DNA of 47,854 nt, taken from contig JABXKD010000019.1 in the NCBI GenBank assembly GCA_013375475.1, positions 1-47,854 of the forward strand, given 5' to 3'. Source of the DNA: Promethearchaeota archaeon (GTDB lineage: Archaea; Asgardarchaeota; Lokiarchaeia; Sigyniarchaeales; SOKP01). Below the pieces are notes generated by a model that saw only the letters and a program-made list of their open reading frames with translations, was not told the DNA's origin and did not search any database. A program made the translations under genes and the position numbers. Every line of letters starts with the position of its first letter. Positions within the stretch are counted from its first letter, which is position 1. Below are positions 1 through 8,437 of the stretch, piece by piece.

Positions 1-461
1 AAATAAAGACGCTTTAATTGCAAGAAATACGCTATTATACTAAACGGTAGTGTAATAAATAGTAGTCCTATCAACAGCATAACCATAAACCCTGGCAACT
101 GCAACTGAAACATGCCTATTAATGTGAATATGAATGTTATTAAAGTAAAAACAACCATCAATCCTATAAATAGTCCTAGTAATTTATTTCGCTTTTTGCG
201 TATTTGCCCAAATTTAACAAAACCCATCCTGGGCTGAGTTATGAATTTCTTTCCGAGAAAAAAAACAAGTATAACTCCAGTATCCCAACCAAAAATAGTC
301 ACTAAAACATCCACAGTCTCAGGCAATCCAAAAAATCCCCCTAACCAAGAAAAACCCATCCCCATAATTAACAAGCCAAAATATATGTCCCATAACCCAT
401 CCTGAAGAGTAGATATCCACGCTTTTTTTTCCATAGCTTTTATATCAATGTGTTCAGCCAT
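1..461 (-). CDS. Membrane protein, paralogue of its upstream neighbour (partial, runs off left edge)
   Basis: About 153 codons are visible from an ATG at 461 to the window edge, with no stop, so the C-terminus is missing. The protein begins with a short soluble stretch containing EKKAW and DGLWDIYFG, then alternates hydrophobic helices with a basic loop (GFVKFGQIRKKR). The same landmarks occur in the same order in the protein encoded by 454-1086 (EKKAW, DGIFDIYFG, GAVKFGRKRK, AYFLQ), so the two are tandem duplicates. The ATG lies 8 bp inside the end of the upstream gene, which points to translational coupling. I do not recognise a function. It is probably an integral membrane protein of the plasma membrane. 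Confidence 0.75.
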   Translation of the reverse strand, partial: MAEHIDIKAMEKKAWISTLQDGLWDIYFGLLIMGMGFSWLGGFFGLPETVDVLVTIFGWDTGVILVFFLGKKFITQPRMGFVKFGQIRKKRNKLLGLFIGLMVVFTLITFIFTLIGMFQLQLPGFMVMLLIGLLFITLPFSIIAYFLQLKRLY

Positions 462-1086
462 TATTTTTCGCCTCTTCAGGTAATGGATATTTTTTCATAA
501 ATCGAATCAGATAAGTAATACCTACAAGCATAATTATTCCTCCTAATGAAAGATATGAGAATAAAAAATTAAAAGGGATTGGTATAATAAGTGATGAAAT
601 ATCTGCTAAGAAGAAACCAGACCCTAATATAACAGCATAAACATACAACCGAGTGAACTGTAAAAAGTAAGCCACAAAACAAAGTGGAACAGTTAAAAAT
701 AAGAGCCCTTCTAGAAGATAAGGGAGATTAAAATTTCCTTCATTGTTTGATAGATTAAAAAGAAAAAGGATTAGTAAAAGCACCACACTAACAGATAAAA
801 CAACCATTGTTCTCAATTTTTTAATTTTCCGTTTACGACCAAATTTTACAGCTCCTATACGAGGTTTAATAAGATATTTCTTGCTAAGAATAAAAAAGGC
901 GAGACCAAATCCAAGCATAATTGGCCCTAACAAAACATTTAAAGGAAAGGGTAAAATCTCAGTAAGGGAAATACTAGGAGCAAAACTTGCTATTAAAATT
1001 CCGAAGTATATATCGAAAATTCCGTCATCAAAGGTTGTTCTCCACGCTTTTTTCTCTATTTCTTCAAGTCCAATTTCATGATTCAT
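454..1086 (-). CDS. Multi-pass membrane protein of unknown function (210 aa)
   Basis: The protein has a short N-terminal cytosolic stretch with EKKAW (about residues 12-16) and DGIFDIYFG (about 21-29), then about six hydrophobic helices separated by a basic loop around residues 74-92. An AAGGT ribosome binding site lies just upstream of the ATG. It overlaps its downstream paralogue by 8 bp. It follows the ABC exporter genes on the same strand after about 130 bp, so it may be co-expressed with them. No enzymatic motif is visible. I cannot assign a function beyond integral membrane protein. Confidence 0.75.
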   Translation of the reverse strand: MNHEIGLEEIEKKAWRTTFDDGIFDIYFGILIASFAPSISLTEILPFPLNVLLGPIMLGFGLAFFILSKKYLIKPRIGAVKFGRKRKIKKLRTMVVLSVSVVLLLILFLFNLSNNEGNFNLPYLLEGLLFLTVPLCFVAYFLQFTRLYVYAVILGSGFFLADISSLIIPIPFNFLFSYLSLGGIIMLVGITYLIRFMKKYPLPEEAKNNG

Positions 1087-1218
1087 GTTAAAATTACCTT
1101 ACATCTTGAATGAGTAATTAAAATACACCTTACCTCATAATTTCATTTATTTGTTTTTATTCTGTAATTGATAATAAAAATTGATAGAAAAAAAATTGAG
1201 GTTTGAGTACACCTCTTT

Positions 1219-2898
1219 TTACTCTATTTTATTTAACTTTTTCATACCATAAATTAATAGTGGAATACTTGTTGCAAAATTGTAAAGGAATATTATACCA
1301 TGTATAACGAGTACCTTTAAAACCAAAGAATCTATATCAATGAAAATCAATGCCATTATGGGTATAAAAAGTAAGGGTTGTAGGAGAACCATAGAAATCA
1401 TAGCGTTAGTTTTCATGTTTGAATCTTTTTCTCCATAAGCGGGGGAAATACATTCAATTCCCATAGCTTGACACATAACAATCTGTGAAAATATCAGAAA
1501 TTCTATAAAGAATATAACAGTGCTAAAGATATCTAGGTGGGCAAAAATATTGAAAATAATCGAAATGGACGCTGCGATAAAAATATTTAAAATAAACATA
1601 GCGAACAAGTAGGAATAAACCAAACCTTTTATCCCTCGGGGGGATCTCTTATATACCCATATTAGATCTTTTGAATCTACGAAACCAAGGTGTCCAAGCA
1701 TTATACTTCCTACACCTCCTCCTATAGCAATTAGTATTGTGGTTGCAAAAACTCTCCCAAAAGTATCCACCGTCATACTAGAAATAAACCAAGTCATAAA
1801 ACCAACAAGTCCCACAACATAAACAATTCTTGCATAGTTGGCTTTCTTCCTTAAGAATCTTTTAAGTTGCATAACAACCAGACCTGCCCATGTTCGACCT
1901 GTTCCTTTTCTTACAATTTTATAAAATAAATTTTCGTGTTCTATAATCGTGGCACTGCTTTTTTCAATACCGCCTTCTAGGGTGTAAAAAGACAGAGCTT
2001 TTTTGTAAGAGATATATAAAATTATTAGTGGGACGCTTATTGCCAATAATAGATTTATCCAGATGTTTAAAACAAAAGTGTCAAGTAAAACGGGATCAAT
2101 GCTATACAGAATTATATTTGAAAACCATAATGAAGGATAAATTGCTAACCAATTTTTCAACTCCGGGTTTGCCAACAGTTCGTTAAGGAAAAACATTACA
2201 GCGTACATTATCACTATCATTAAAATCGTGAAAATCCATATTAATGCCTTTCCTAAATCCCTTGCTTTTTCACTTTTAGAAATCTTATGCTCAAACCAAC
2301 TAGCAATTACAGTTCCAACAAGATTAGCAAAATAGACAACACCAAAAACACAAGCATATATTACAATGTATTGTACAAGTGTCAAATCTATGAGTGGATT
2401 TATCATTCCAACTATGATTGGGGCTAAAATTAGTACCGCCATAGTATATATAGGAGCTTTTCCTAAGAATTCACCTAGGAAAATATCGTTAGGTTTAACG
2501 GGAGTTGCCAACAACGATTCTTTGAAACCAACTTCCATCTCTCTGTAAACATTGTTTAATGGATACATTACTAATATTAGAAATAATGTCATTAAGAAAG
2601 ATTCTATAAGAATTGCTACAGCAGGCTTAAAAATGTCAGAGAATTGAGCCGCTAAAGTTGGCATAAACATATCGAATAGGAAAGGTGCGAATACAAACGC
2701 CCATAGGAATAATAGAGAATAGAGAATCACAAAAAATACTGCCCGATGGTTTCGAAAACTGCTTGTCCTGACTCTAATTTCGTTCTTTGCGATAACTCTC
2801 CACAAACTCTTCTTTTTATATTTCATTTCTAGTTTGTGCTTTTGAGTTAATTTGTTATTAGATGCTTCCCACTCTTTTTCATTTGTTAATAAAGTCAT
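1219..2898 (-). CDS. ABC-2 type transporter permease
   Basis: This 559-residue polytopic membrane protein starts 7 bp downstream of an ABC ATPase gene on the same strand, the usual order for an ABC-2 exporter. A basic, soluble N-terminus (residues 1-50) is followed by roughly a dozen hydrophobic helices in two sets, separated by a soluble stretch around residues 300-345. The segment GFKESLLATPVKPNDIFLGEF after the second helix pair is typical of ABC-2 permeases. With the ATPase it should export a substrate, lipid, drug or peptide, that the sequence does not identify. It is longer than most single ABC-2 permeases and may contain two fused permease halves. Confidence 0.8.
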   Translation of the reverse strand: MTLLTNEKEWEASNNKLTQKHKLEMKYKKKSLWRVIAKNEIRVRTSSFRNHRAVFFVILYSLLFLWAFVFAPFLFDMFMPTLAAQFSDIFKPAVAILIESFLMTLFLILVMYPLNNVYREMEVGFKESLLATPVKPNDIFLGEFLGKAPIYTMAVLILAPIIVGMINPLIDLTLVQYIVIYACVFGVVYFANLVGTVIASWFEHKISKSEKARDLGKALIWIFTILMIVIMYAVMFFLNELLANPELKNWLAIYPSLWFSNIILYSIDPVLLDTFVLNIWINLLLAISVPLIILYISYKKALSFYTLEGGIEKSSATIIEHENLFYKIVRKGTGRTWAGLVVMQLKRFLRKKANYARIVYVVGLVGFMTWFISSMTVDTFGRVFATTILIAIGGGVGSIMLGHLGFVDSKDLIWVYKRSPRGIKGLVYSYLFAMFILNIFIAASISIIFNIFAHLDIFSTVIFFIEFLIFSQIVMCQAMGIECISPAYGEKDSNMKTNAMISMVLLQPLLFIPIMALIFIDIDSLVLKVLVIHGIIFLYNFATSIPLLIYGMKKLNKIE

Positions 2899-2905
2899 TT
2901 AAAAC

Positions 2906-3757
2906 CTACCTCGTTTTTCTGTATTTTTTCTTCTTATTCTTCTGCTTTTTCTTTTTACTTTCGCGTTCGATAGAATTTTCTTCTCTCCATGCTAATAGAT
3001 CTTCTATGTGAGTCGCTCCGGTGATCTTTAAGTATGCCTCCTCTAGATTTTCAGCTCCTACAGATTCAATTATTTCTTGTGGAGTCCCTTCAATTTCAAG
3101 TTTACCTTCAACAATGATGCCAATAACGTCACATAACTCTTCAGCAGAATCGAGAAGGTGAGTGCATATGAAAATAGTCTTATCTGCTTTTTTAGCGAGT
3201 TCTGAAATAAGATTTTTTACCATTCTGGCAGCAGCAGGATCTAAATTGGATGTTGGTTCGTCTAGAAAAATTATTTCTGGATCTTGGATTAAAGCCGCAC
3301 ATAGACAGACTTTCTGCTTCATACCTCTGGAATAGCCTTCTAAAAGATCGTTTTCTCTACCTAGTAAATCAAAGAGCTCCAGTAATTCATTAATACGTTC
3401 AGAAATTGTATCTTTGGGTAAGTAATACAATTCTCCGATAAACTCTAAGAATTCTTTTGCCGTGAGTTTGGAATATAATCCAGGTGATTCTGGTAAAAAT
3501 CCACAGATTCTTCTGATATCCTCGTTTTGAGTAAGTAAATCATAACCACCAACCGAGGCATTACCTGAAGTTTTTGAAATAATCGCGTTAAGCATCCTGA
3601 CAGTTGTTGTTTTACCCGCTCCGTTTGGACCGAGCAACCCATAAGTTTTACCGAAAGGAATTTTCAAATTAAGGTTACTTACCGCATGGACACTACCGAA
3701 ATTTTTTGTCAGATCGTTAGTAACGATCGCATAACTTTCTGTCATTTTTTTTATCAA
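2906..3757 (-). CDS. ABC transporter ATP-binding protein
   Basis: This is a nucleotide-binding subunit of an ABC-2 exporter. Walker A GPNGAGKT is at residues 43-50, the signature YSRGMKQK at 142-149 (in place of the consensus LSGGQ), Walker B with catalytic Glu (FLDEP) at 164-168, and the switch His at 200. The last 20 residues are a Lys/Arg-rich tail that is not part of the ABC fold and could bind membrane or nucleic acid. The frame can start at TTG 3757 or at ATG 3745. The ATG is the more likely start because it removes only four residues before the conserved domain. The permease follows 7 bp downstream. Confidence 0.9.
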   Translation of the reverse strand: MIKKMTESYAIVTNDLTKNFGSVHAVSNLNLKIPFGKTYGLLGPNGAGKTTTVRMLNAIISKTSGNASVGGYDLLTQNEDIRRICGFLPESPGLYSKLTAKEFLEFIGELYYLPKDTISERINELLELFDLLGRENDLLEGYSRGMKQKVCLCAALIQDPEIIFLDEPTSNLDPAAARMVKNLISELAKKADKTIFICTHLLDSAEELCDVIGIIVEGKLEIEGTPQEIIESVGAENLEEAYLKITGATHIEDLLAWREENSIERESKKKKQKNKKKKYRKTR

Positions 3758-3871
3758 CTCTTTTTTTTATTTAATTTTTATTTTTAATATATGAGTAGTA
3801 CATTTGAAAAATATACTCGTGAGTAAATTTTTAATATTCGCAAGAACATGGTCGTATAAAAAATTCATATT

Positions 3872-4081
3872 TCATTTAACCTTTCTTTCAATTTTTTTAC
3901 TTGGGGTAAATCTGGCTCTTGTCCCTAACAAAAAGAACAAGATAACCGCTATGGCATAACTTGCTATAATGGTAATGATAAGATTTTGTAAAAAACTCAA
4001 TAATATCGCCCCTACAGCTACTACCATTGAGGGTGCTAAAAAATTAGTCAATTTACTCGTCTTTTCATTTATTATAAACAT
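3872..4081 (-). CDS. Small two-helix membrane protein (69 aa)
   Basis: Two hydrophobic helices (about residues 13-32 and 34-52) are followed by a basic tail. A good AGGAG ribosome binding site lies upstream of the ATG. It is the last of three tiny membrane-protein genes spaced 12 and 6 bp apart, all upstream of and on the same strand as the ABC exporter genes. The spacing and ribosome binding sites support real translation. The function is not recognised. Confidence 0.6.
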   Translation of the reverse strand: MFIINEKTSKLTNFLAPSMVVAVGAILLSFLQNLIITIIASYAIAVILFFLLGTRARFTPSKKIERKVK

Positions 4082-4093
4082 ATTCTTTGACTC

Positions 4094-4303
4094 CTAATTT
4101 TGCGATTGTTTATCATTCATTCTTCTTTCTTTCCCAAATCTAATTAAAAAGCTTAGATTCATTACTAAAGAAAGTCCTGTGAACAATCCCTCAAGAAAAT
4201 TAGCTAGAGCATTTTGTCCACCGAATCTCCCTAATAGAATAGCTACTAAGAGCGAAGACGTGCCAAGAATAAACATCGATTCGTTTTTTTTATAAATACG
4301 CAT
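4094..4303 (-). CDS. Small membrane protein (69 aa)
   Basis: A short basic N-terminus is followed by two hydrophobic stretches (about residues 10-26 and 37-55) separated by a glycine/asparagine-containing turn, then a charged C-terminus. AGAGGAG precedes the ATG at good spacing. It is the middle gene of the three-gene run of small membrane proteins upstream of the ABC exporter. No family is recognised. Confidence 0.6.
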   Translation of the reverse strand: MRIYKKNESMFILGTSSLLVAILLGRFGGQNALANFLEGLFTGLSLVMNLSFLIRFGKERRMNDKQSQN

Positions 4304-4309
4304 TTTTTT

Positions 4310-4558
4310 TTACTCCTCTAATTGATTCCTTATCTCTTCTTCTTCCAATTTTGCTTCGCGTCTTTGACGGGCTATTATTGGAACAAATATTGCCACCCAG
4401 CTTGGGAAAAAAATATAAAATGGAAAACTGCTATCATCAGAACCAGATCCTCCGGTTACAGATCCATTTAATAAAACGAAAAGATATATCACTGCTAGAG
4501 AAATTATTCCAATCAAAAATCCAAGAATCATTTTTTGGTATTTATCCATATTTTTCAT
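4310..4558 (-). CDS. Small two-helix membrane protein (82 aa)
   Basis: Helix 1 covers about residues 9-31. A polar Gly/Ser/Asp-rich loop follows, then helix 2 (about 46-63) and a highly charged Glu/Arg C-terminus that may form a short coiled coil. It is first in the run of three small genes, with 6 bp to the next one. It may be an accessory subunit of the nearby ABC exporter, but this is inferred only from position. Confidence 0.6.
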   Translation of the reverse strand: MKNMDKYQKMILGFLIGIISLAVIYLFVLLNGSVTGGSGSDDSSFPFYIFFPSWVAIFVPIIARQRREAKLEEEEIRNQLEE

Positions 4559-4971
4559 CTTATTTTGTTTTTTTAGACCTAAATTGAACTTATTAAATTT
4601 TTAATTTATGAATTGAAGCTTTCTTCTCTTACTCTGTTCCCACTTTGCCATACAGAGTAAACAATTAAATATAGATAACATTAATATTTAAACTTTATGC
4701 AACAGAGTTTCCCTAAAAACCCTTCCCTCATTAAGAAAGGGACTTTACTCTACAAAGCATCGAGATTATGGTCAAAAACAAGTAATCTCTAAGAAAAGAG
4801 CCAAAAGCAGAATATTGGTCAATCTTATGATATATAATAAAATAAAATTCCCACTAATTGTGGATCCAATGAGATTATTGCTAAATATAGCTTCTTTTAA
4901 GATTGAGGTTTAAAGTTTGAATTAAATATATATTGGAATGAAATAATTTTTCATTTTAAAATTGAATAAAA
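4559..4971. other. Intergenic stretch with no gene found
   Basis: About 410 bp lie between the small membrane-protein genes and the longin-like gene, both on the minus strand. Only very short open frames with no ribosome binding site occur here. I saw no tRNA-like fold and no strong inverted repeat. It presumably holds the promoter of the small-gene run near its left end. Confidence 0.5.
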
Positions 4972-5454
4972 TTACCAAAATGCCTGTTCCATTTTTTTTA
5001 TGGGATCATCTAAAGAATCTTCAATTTCTTTGTCGAAATTTGAAAACATAGATATCTCGTTATCCCAATTGTCTATAGCTTCCTTTGAGTATAGAGTAAA
5101 AAATTTATCCATTACATTTCTTAATTCTTGAAGCACTTTTTTAGGTTTAATTTTTTTGTCAGAATTAGCAATAAAGATAAAATGAGCTCGTTTTAGGATA
5201 GTAAAGCGCATATCACTTAGCTCAAAATTAGATAATCCCCCTGTTGTAATCTCTTCAGCAAAGGAATTTAGTGCAGTCAATAAAGCGCCAAAAAGTTGTT
5301 CATCTAAGATTTTTTCGTAAACTCTACTAAAAACAACTAATCCTCCCTCAGATACAATCCACATATCTCGTAAAATTTTATTTGAAACCAAAGACTTCAC
5401 TTGAAGGTTTTTTGATTTAATTGAAAGCCAACTATATTTATTATCTTCTATCAA
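4972..5454 (-). CDS. Longin-like domain protein, Asgard type (160 aa)
   Basis: The protein has an alternating beta/alpha pattern: MWIVSEGGLVVFSRVY (about residues 31-46) as the first strand pair, a long helix with LFGALLTALNSFAEEITTG, then strands around FELSDMRFTILKR and HFIFIANSD, and two C-terminal helices ending in KMEQAFW. This fits longin/roadblock-like small folds that partner Ras-like GTPases. I recall very similar proteins as an expanded family in Lokiarchaea, which is one reason for the host call. It has no membrane helix, so it is probably cytosolic. No GTPase gene is adjacent. The family assignment is from memory of the motif pattern and is not computed. Confidence 0.6.
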   Translation of the reverse strand: MIEDNKYSWLSIKSKNLQVKSLVSNKILRDMWIVSEGGLVVFSRVYEKILDEQLFGALLTALNSFAEEITTGGLSNFELSDMRFTILKRAHFIFIANSDKKIKPKKVLQELRNVMDKFFTLYSKEAIDNWDNEISMFSNFDKEIEDSLDDPIKKMEQAFW

Positions 5455-5535
5455 TTAATAATTTTTTTTATAATTATTAAAAGGTTTAAAATTTAAGTCT
5501 AAAGATTTTTAAAAGAATATTTAGATATAATTTGT

Positions 5536-6285
5536 ATGTCTTATACACCATTTAGTGATAATATTTTGCCGATATTCTTCTATTATATTGGTTTAATATT
5601 ATTCAGTCTTGTGATGACAGTTTTAATGATAAAGAAATGGAGACAGAGAAAAGTTAAATCCCCTCTTTATCTTTCGATCGTATTTATATTACTAACGGTC
5701 GCTTTAATGGCTCTAACTATTGGCTTAGCTGAGGCTATCGCAACGGGCTTCTTTAAAGAAATATATAGAATTTCTTTACCTTTGGCTTATTGTATGATAA
5801 TTATAGCAGACATATTTTTATTTATATTTGCTGAGGAAATTACCAGTAAAGGAAAAAAAGCATTTGTTCCTTTAATTATTCTTGGAGTCGTTATTTCTGT
5901 TGTTTTGTTCCTCCCTTGGAACTGGTGGGGTGTCCCTCCTGAAGATTATGTTGGACAACCAAGCATTCGACTTTATTCAACGCTTTCTGTAATCCTTTAT
6001 TCTTATATAGTTTACATCTTTATCTCTGTATTCTGTATAAAAGCAAGGAAGCAAACACAAGATGCTAAAGCAAAAACAGGTTTGACACTTTTATTTCTAT
6101 CTATGATTTCTATGATAGCGTTCTTTCTGATGTTTGTTTTCGATACACTACTCATTACACTTACTGATCATCCTGGTTATTCTGAATTCGTTTATATTGC
6201 TTGGATCTTCGCGATCTTGTTCTTTATTTTTATCTACCTATCATTAGTCATGCCAAAATGGCTCGTGGATAGGATAAAGAAATAA
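5536..6285 (+). CDS. Seven-helix membrane protein (249 aa)
   Basis: Seven hydrophobic helices are evenly spaced over the whole length, with the N-terminus probably outside and a basic C-terminal end (WLVDRIKK). The layout resembles the 7TM input domains found at the N-terminus of some archaeal and bacterial histidine kinases, but here it stands alone with no kinase or other soluble domain. It is divergent from the longin-like gene across an 81 bp gap and converges on the shikimate kinase gene. The ligand or function is unknown. Confidence 0.65.
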   Translation: MSYTPFSDNILPIFFYYIGLILFSLVMTVLMIKKWRQRKVKSPLYLSIVFILLTVALMALTIGLAEAIATGFFKEIYRISLPLAYCMIIIADIFLFIFAEEITSKGKKAFVPLIILGVVISVVLFLPWNWWGVPPEDYVGQPSIRLYSTLSVILYSYIVYIFISVFCIKARKQTQDAKAKTGLTLLFLSMISMIAFFLMFVFDTLLITLTDHPGYSEFVYIAWIFAILFFIFIYLSLVMPKWLVDRIKK

Positions 6286-6301
6286 TATAATGAAATAAAA
6301 C

Positions 6302-6317
6302 TTTTTTTTCTTTTTTT
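6302..6317 (+). terminator. T-run terminator after the 7-TM gene
   Basis: Two T-runs (6302-6309 and 6311-6317) lie 17 bp after the 7-TM stop codon and abut the end of the convergent shikimate kinase gene. Poly-T stretches on the coding strand are the normal archaeal termination signal. Confidence 0.45.
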
Positions 6318-6843
6318 ATAACAATTTAGTTTGTAAAAGTATTTCCTCTACGATCATCTTAATTGACTTTTCCGTCGTATCAATGATGATCTCTGCGGAA
6401 GAATTGTAATAAATTTCTCTGTATCGCAAAACTTTTTCTATTTCCTTAAAGGGATCTTTCTTGTTGATAACTGGTCTGTTTTCTTTACCTTCCTTCATCG
6501 CTCTGCGGTAAATTACCTTCGGAGTTGCTGTTAATAAGACTATGTGGCAGAACTGCTTCAATATTTCAATATTAGCTTCGTTTAAAACAACTCCTCCTCC
6601 ACAAGATATAATCGATTTTGATAATCGAGCTGTTTTCCTACACGCTTCAATTTCATATTCTCTAAACTTAACCTCACCATCTTCTTCAAAAATTTTAGGG
6701 ATCGACTTTCCAGCGATCTCTATGATAACTTGATCGGTTTCTATGAATTTATAATCAATTCCCAAGCGATCTTTTAATGCTTTTCCTACTGTAGACTTAC
6801 CCGTTGCCATAAACCCTATTAATGCGATGGAATCCTTTTTCAT
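6316..6843 (-). CDS. aroK: Shikimate kinase, bacterial P-loop type
   Basis: It phosphorylates shikimate at O3 with ATP, step five of chorismate synthesis. Walker A GFMATGKST is at residues 10-18, the substrate-binding acidic pair ETD at 35-37, FRE with the shikimate-binding Arg at 60-62, the glycine-rich CGGGVV at 81-86, and the lid NRP at 122-124. The length (175 aa) is normal for AroK/AroL. Most archaea instead use a GHMP-family shikimate kinase, so this gene was probably acquired from bacteria. aroE and tyrA lie about 700 bp away in the opposite orientation, so the aromatic genes are neighbours but not one operon. Confidence 0.93.
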   Translation of the reverse strand: MKKDSIALIGFMATGKSTVGKALKDRLGIDYKFIETDQVIIEIAGKSIPKIFEEDGEVKFREYEIEACRKTARLSKSIISCGGGVVLNEANIEILKQFCHIVLLTATPKVIYRRAMKEGKENRPVINKKDPFKEIEKVLRYREIYYNSSAEIIIDTTEKSIKMIVEEILLQTKLL

Positions 6844-6905
6844 ACTATTTACTCAAAATTTCTATTTCGCTATGGTGTAAATTAGAAAAATTAAAAAAAA
6901 CTGTC

Positions 6906-7460
6906 CTAATCCATTGAAAATCCATGAGTCTCTAAAACGCCCTTTTCCAACCCTATGTAATTTCCATTAATATAGGCAAAGCAATTAAATTTTTCAGGAT
7001 CTAATCTTCCATTTGAAACAAATTGTTCATCAGAGTGTGTTGCAACAACTTCTCCAAGATAACATACGTGAGAACCTAGTTCAATTCGTTGAATAACTTT
7101 GCATTCCATATTCCATGGAAATTCTTTAACCATAGGGACTTGAACTACTTCACTTTGCTCTTTAGTTAGATTTAATTCTTTCCATTTATTAACATCTCTT
7201 CCCGAACGAGTCCCACAATAATCCATTTCTTTCAACTGGTCTTTTGTTGGGTAATTAATTACAAACTCCCTGTGTTTCTCGATTAATTCGTAAGAATGGC
7301 GTTTTGGTTGTATTGAAATTGCTATAATTGGAGGTTTTAAACAAACTTTTCCGACATAAGCGAGAGTAATTAAATTCGCTTCTTCACCAATCCCTACAGA
7401 TATAACCGCAGCAGGCATCGGAAATGTCGAAGTTCCTATACTGAGAGAAATCTTATTCAT
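6906..7460 (-). CDS. Flavin reductase-like FMN-binding protein
   Basis: A split-barrel FMN-binding protein of the flavin reductase (DIM6/NTAB) family, 184 aa. The N-terminal PMPAAVISVG and LITLAYVGKVCLKPPIIAISIQP segments and the later FVINYP are the usual strands of this fold. The middle CGTRSGRDVNKW and the GSHVCYLGEVVATH stretch also match the family pattern. It likely reduces flavin or another small substrate in the cytosol. The substrate is not predictable. It sits between shikimate kinase and aroE with no evident functional link. Confidence 0.8.
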   Translation of the reverse strand: MNKISLSIGTSTFPMPAAVISVGIGEEANLITLAYVGKVCLKPPIIAISIQPKRHSYELIEKHREFVINYPTKDQLKEMDYCGTRSGRDVNKWKELNLTKEQSEVVQVPMVKEFPWNMECKVIQRIELGSHVCYLGEVVATHSDEQFVSNGRLDPEKFNCFAYINGNYIGLEKGVLETHGFSMD

Positions 7461-7567
7461 ATTTTAATATCATCCTTCATTTGTTTTCTGCTTTAGCTAA
7501 ATAATTATAAATTATTCTTATTATTAATCTAATTAATAGTTTCAAATTTAATAATTATTCTAAAAGC

Positions 7568-8437
7568 ATGCTGAATAACCCGCAAATAAAAGAAGGGACT
7601 AAGGTCTTGTGTGTAATTGGTCATCCAATCGAGCATAGCATGAGCCCCGTAATGCATAATGCTGCTCTTAAAGAATTGGCTCTAGATTACATTTATCTAG
7701 CGTTTGATGTTCCTCCTAGGGCCCTTGAAACAACAGTATTAGGGTTTAAAAAGCATGATATAAAAGGGATAAATATCACCATTCCACATAAAGAAACTAT
7801 TATGCAGTATTTAGATCAAATTGACCCTCTAGCTAAAAACATTGGTGCTGTTAATACTGTTAAAAATATAAATGGAATTTTAATAGGTAGGAACACAGAT
7901 GCATATGGGGCTAAAAAAGCTTTAATTGATGCCGGATGTATAATTAGAGATAAGAAAATATTGATTTTAGGAGCAGGAGGGGCTGCTAGAGCAATTAGTT
8001 TTGCGTTGTCCGAGAATATTGCCGAAATAATAGTGTGTAATAGGACAGAGAGGCGAGCAATTGAGTTAGCTAAAGATTTAAGCGATAAAATGAATATTGC
8101 AGCCACAGGAAAAGATATGAGTAAAGAAACGCTTAAAACCTTGACGAATGATGCAGATATTGTGATTAATACAACACCTATTGGGATGTATCCAGTTGTA
8201 AAAAAATCACCAATTCCCAAGGAATTATTAAATGATCACTTATTTGTCTATGATATTATCTACAATCCTATCAAAACTCAATTTTTAAAAGACGCTACTG
8301 AAATTGGGTGCAAAACATTGAATGGGATTGATATGTTCATTAATCAAGGGGCATTAGCATTCGAATGGTGGACAGATAAAAAACCAAATACAATTTTAAT
8401 GAAAGAGAAAATTATTGAAATTTTGGGAAAAAAATGA
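7568..8437 (+). CDS. aroE: Shikimate dehydrogenase
   Basis: It reduces 3-dehydroshikimate to shikimate with NADPH. The N-terminal substrate-binding domain has SMSP at residues 24-27 and the catalytic Lys of the IPHK motif at 75, with the paired Asp in GRNTDAYG (111). The Rossmann domain follows with GAGGAAR at 135-141 and the NRT motif that selects NADP. The C-terminal GIDMFINQGALAFEWW is typical. The length (289 aa) is normal. The last 4 bp overlap the start of tyrA (ATGA), so the two are translationally coupled. Confidence 0.95.
   Translation: MLNNPQIKEGTKVLCVIGHPIEHSMSPVMHNAALKELALDYIYLAFDVPPRALETTVLGFKKHDIKGINITIPHKETIMQYLDQIDPLAKNIGAVNTVKNINGILIGRNTDAYGAKKALIDAGCIIRDKKILILGAGGAARAISFALSENIAEIIVCNRTERRAIELAKDLSDKMNIAATGKDMSKETLKTLTNDADIVINTTPIGMYPVVKKSPIPKELLNDHLFVYDIIYNPIKTQFLKDATEIGCKTLNGIDMFINQGALAFEWWTDKKPNTILMKEKIIEILGKK

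Noticed and set aside
3793..3825. Three GAGTA/TACTC half-sites upstream of the ABC ATPase gene
   Set aside because: Five-base units are too short to separate from background, although the position would suit an operator.
4351..4587. Plus-strand 78-codon frame over a small membrane-protein gene
   Set aside because: The minus-strand frame has a strong ribosome binding site in series with two neighbours; the plus frame has none.
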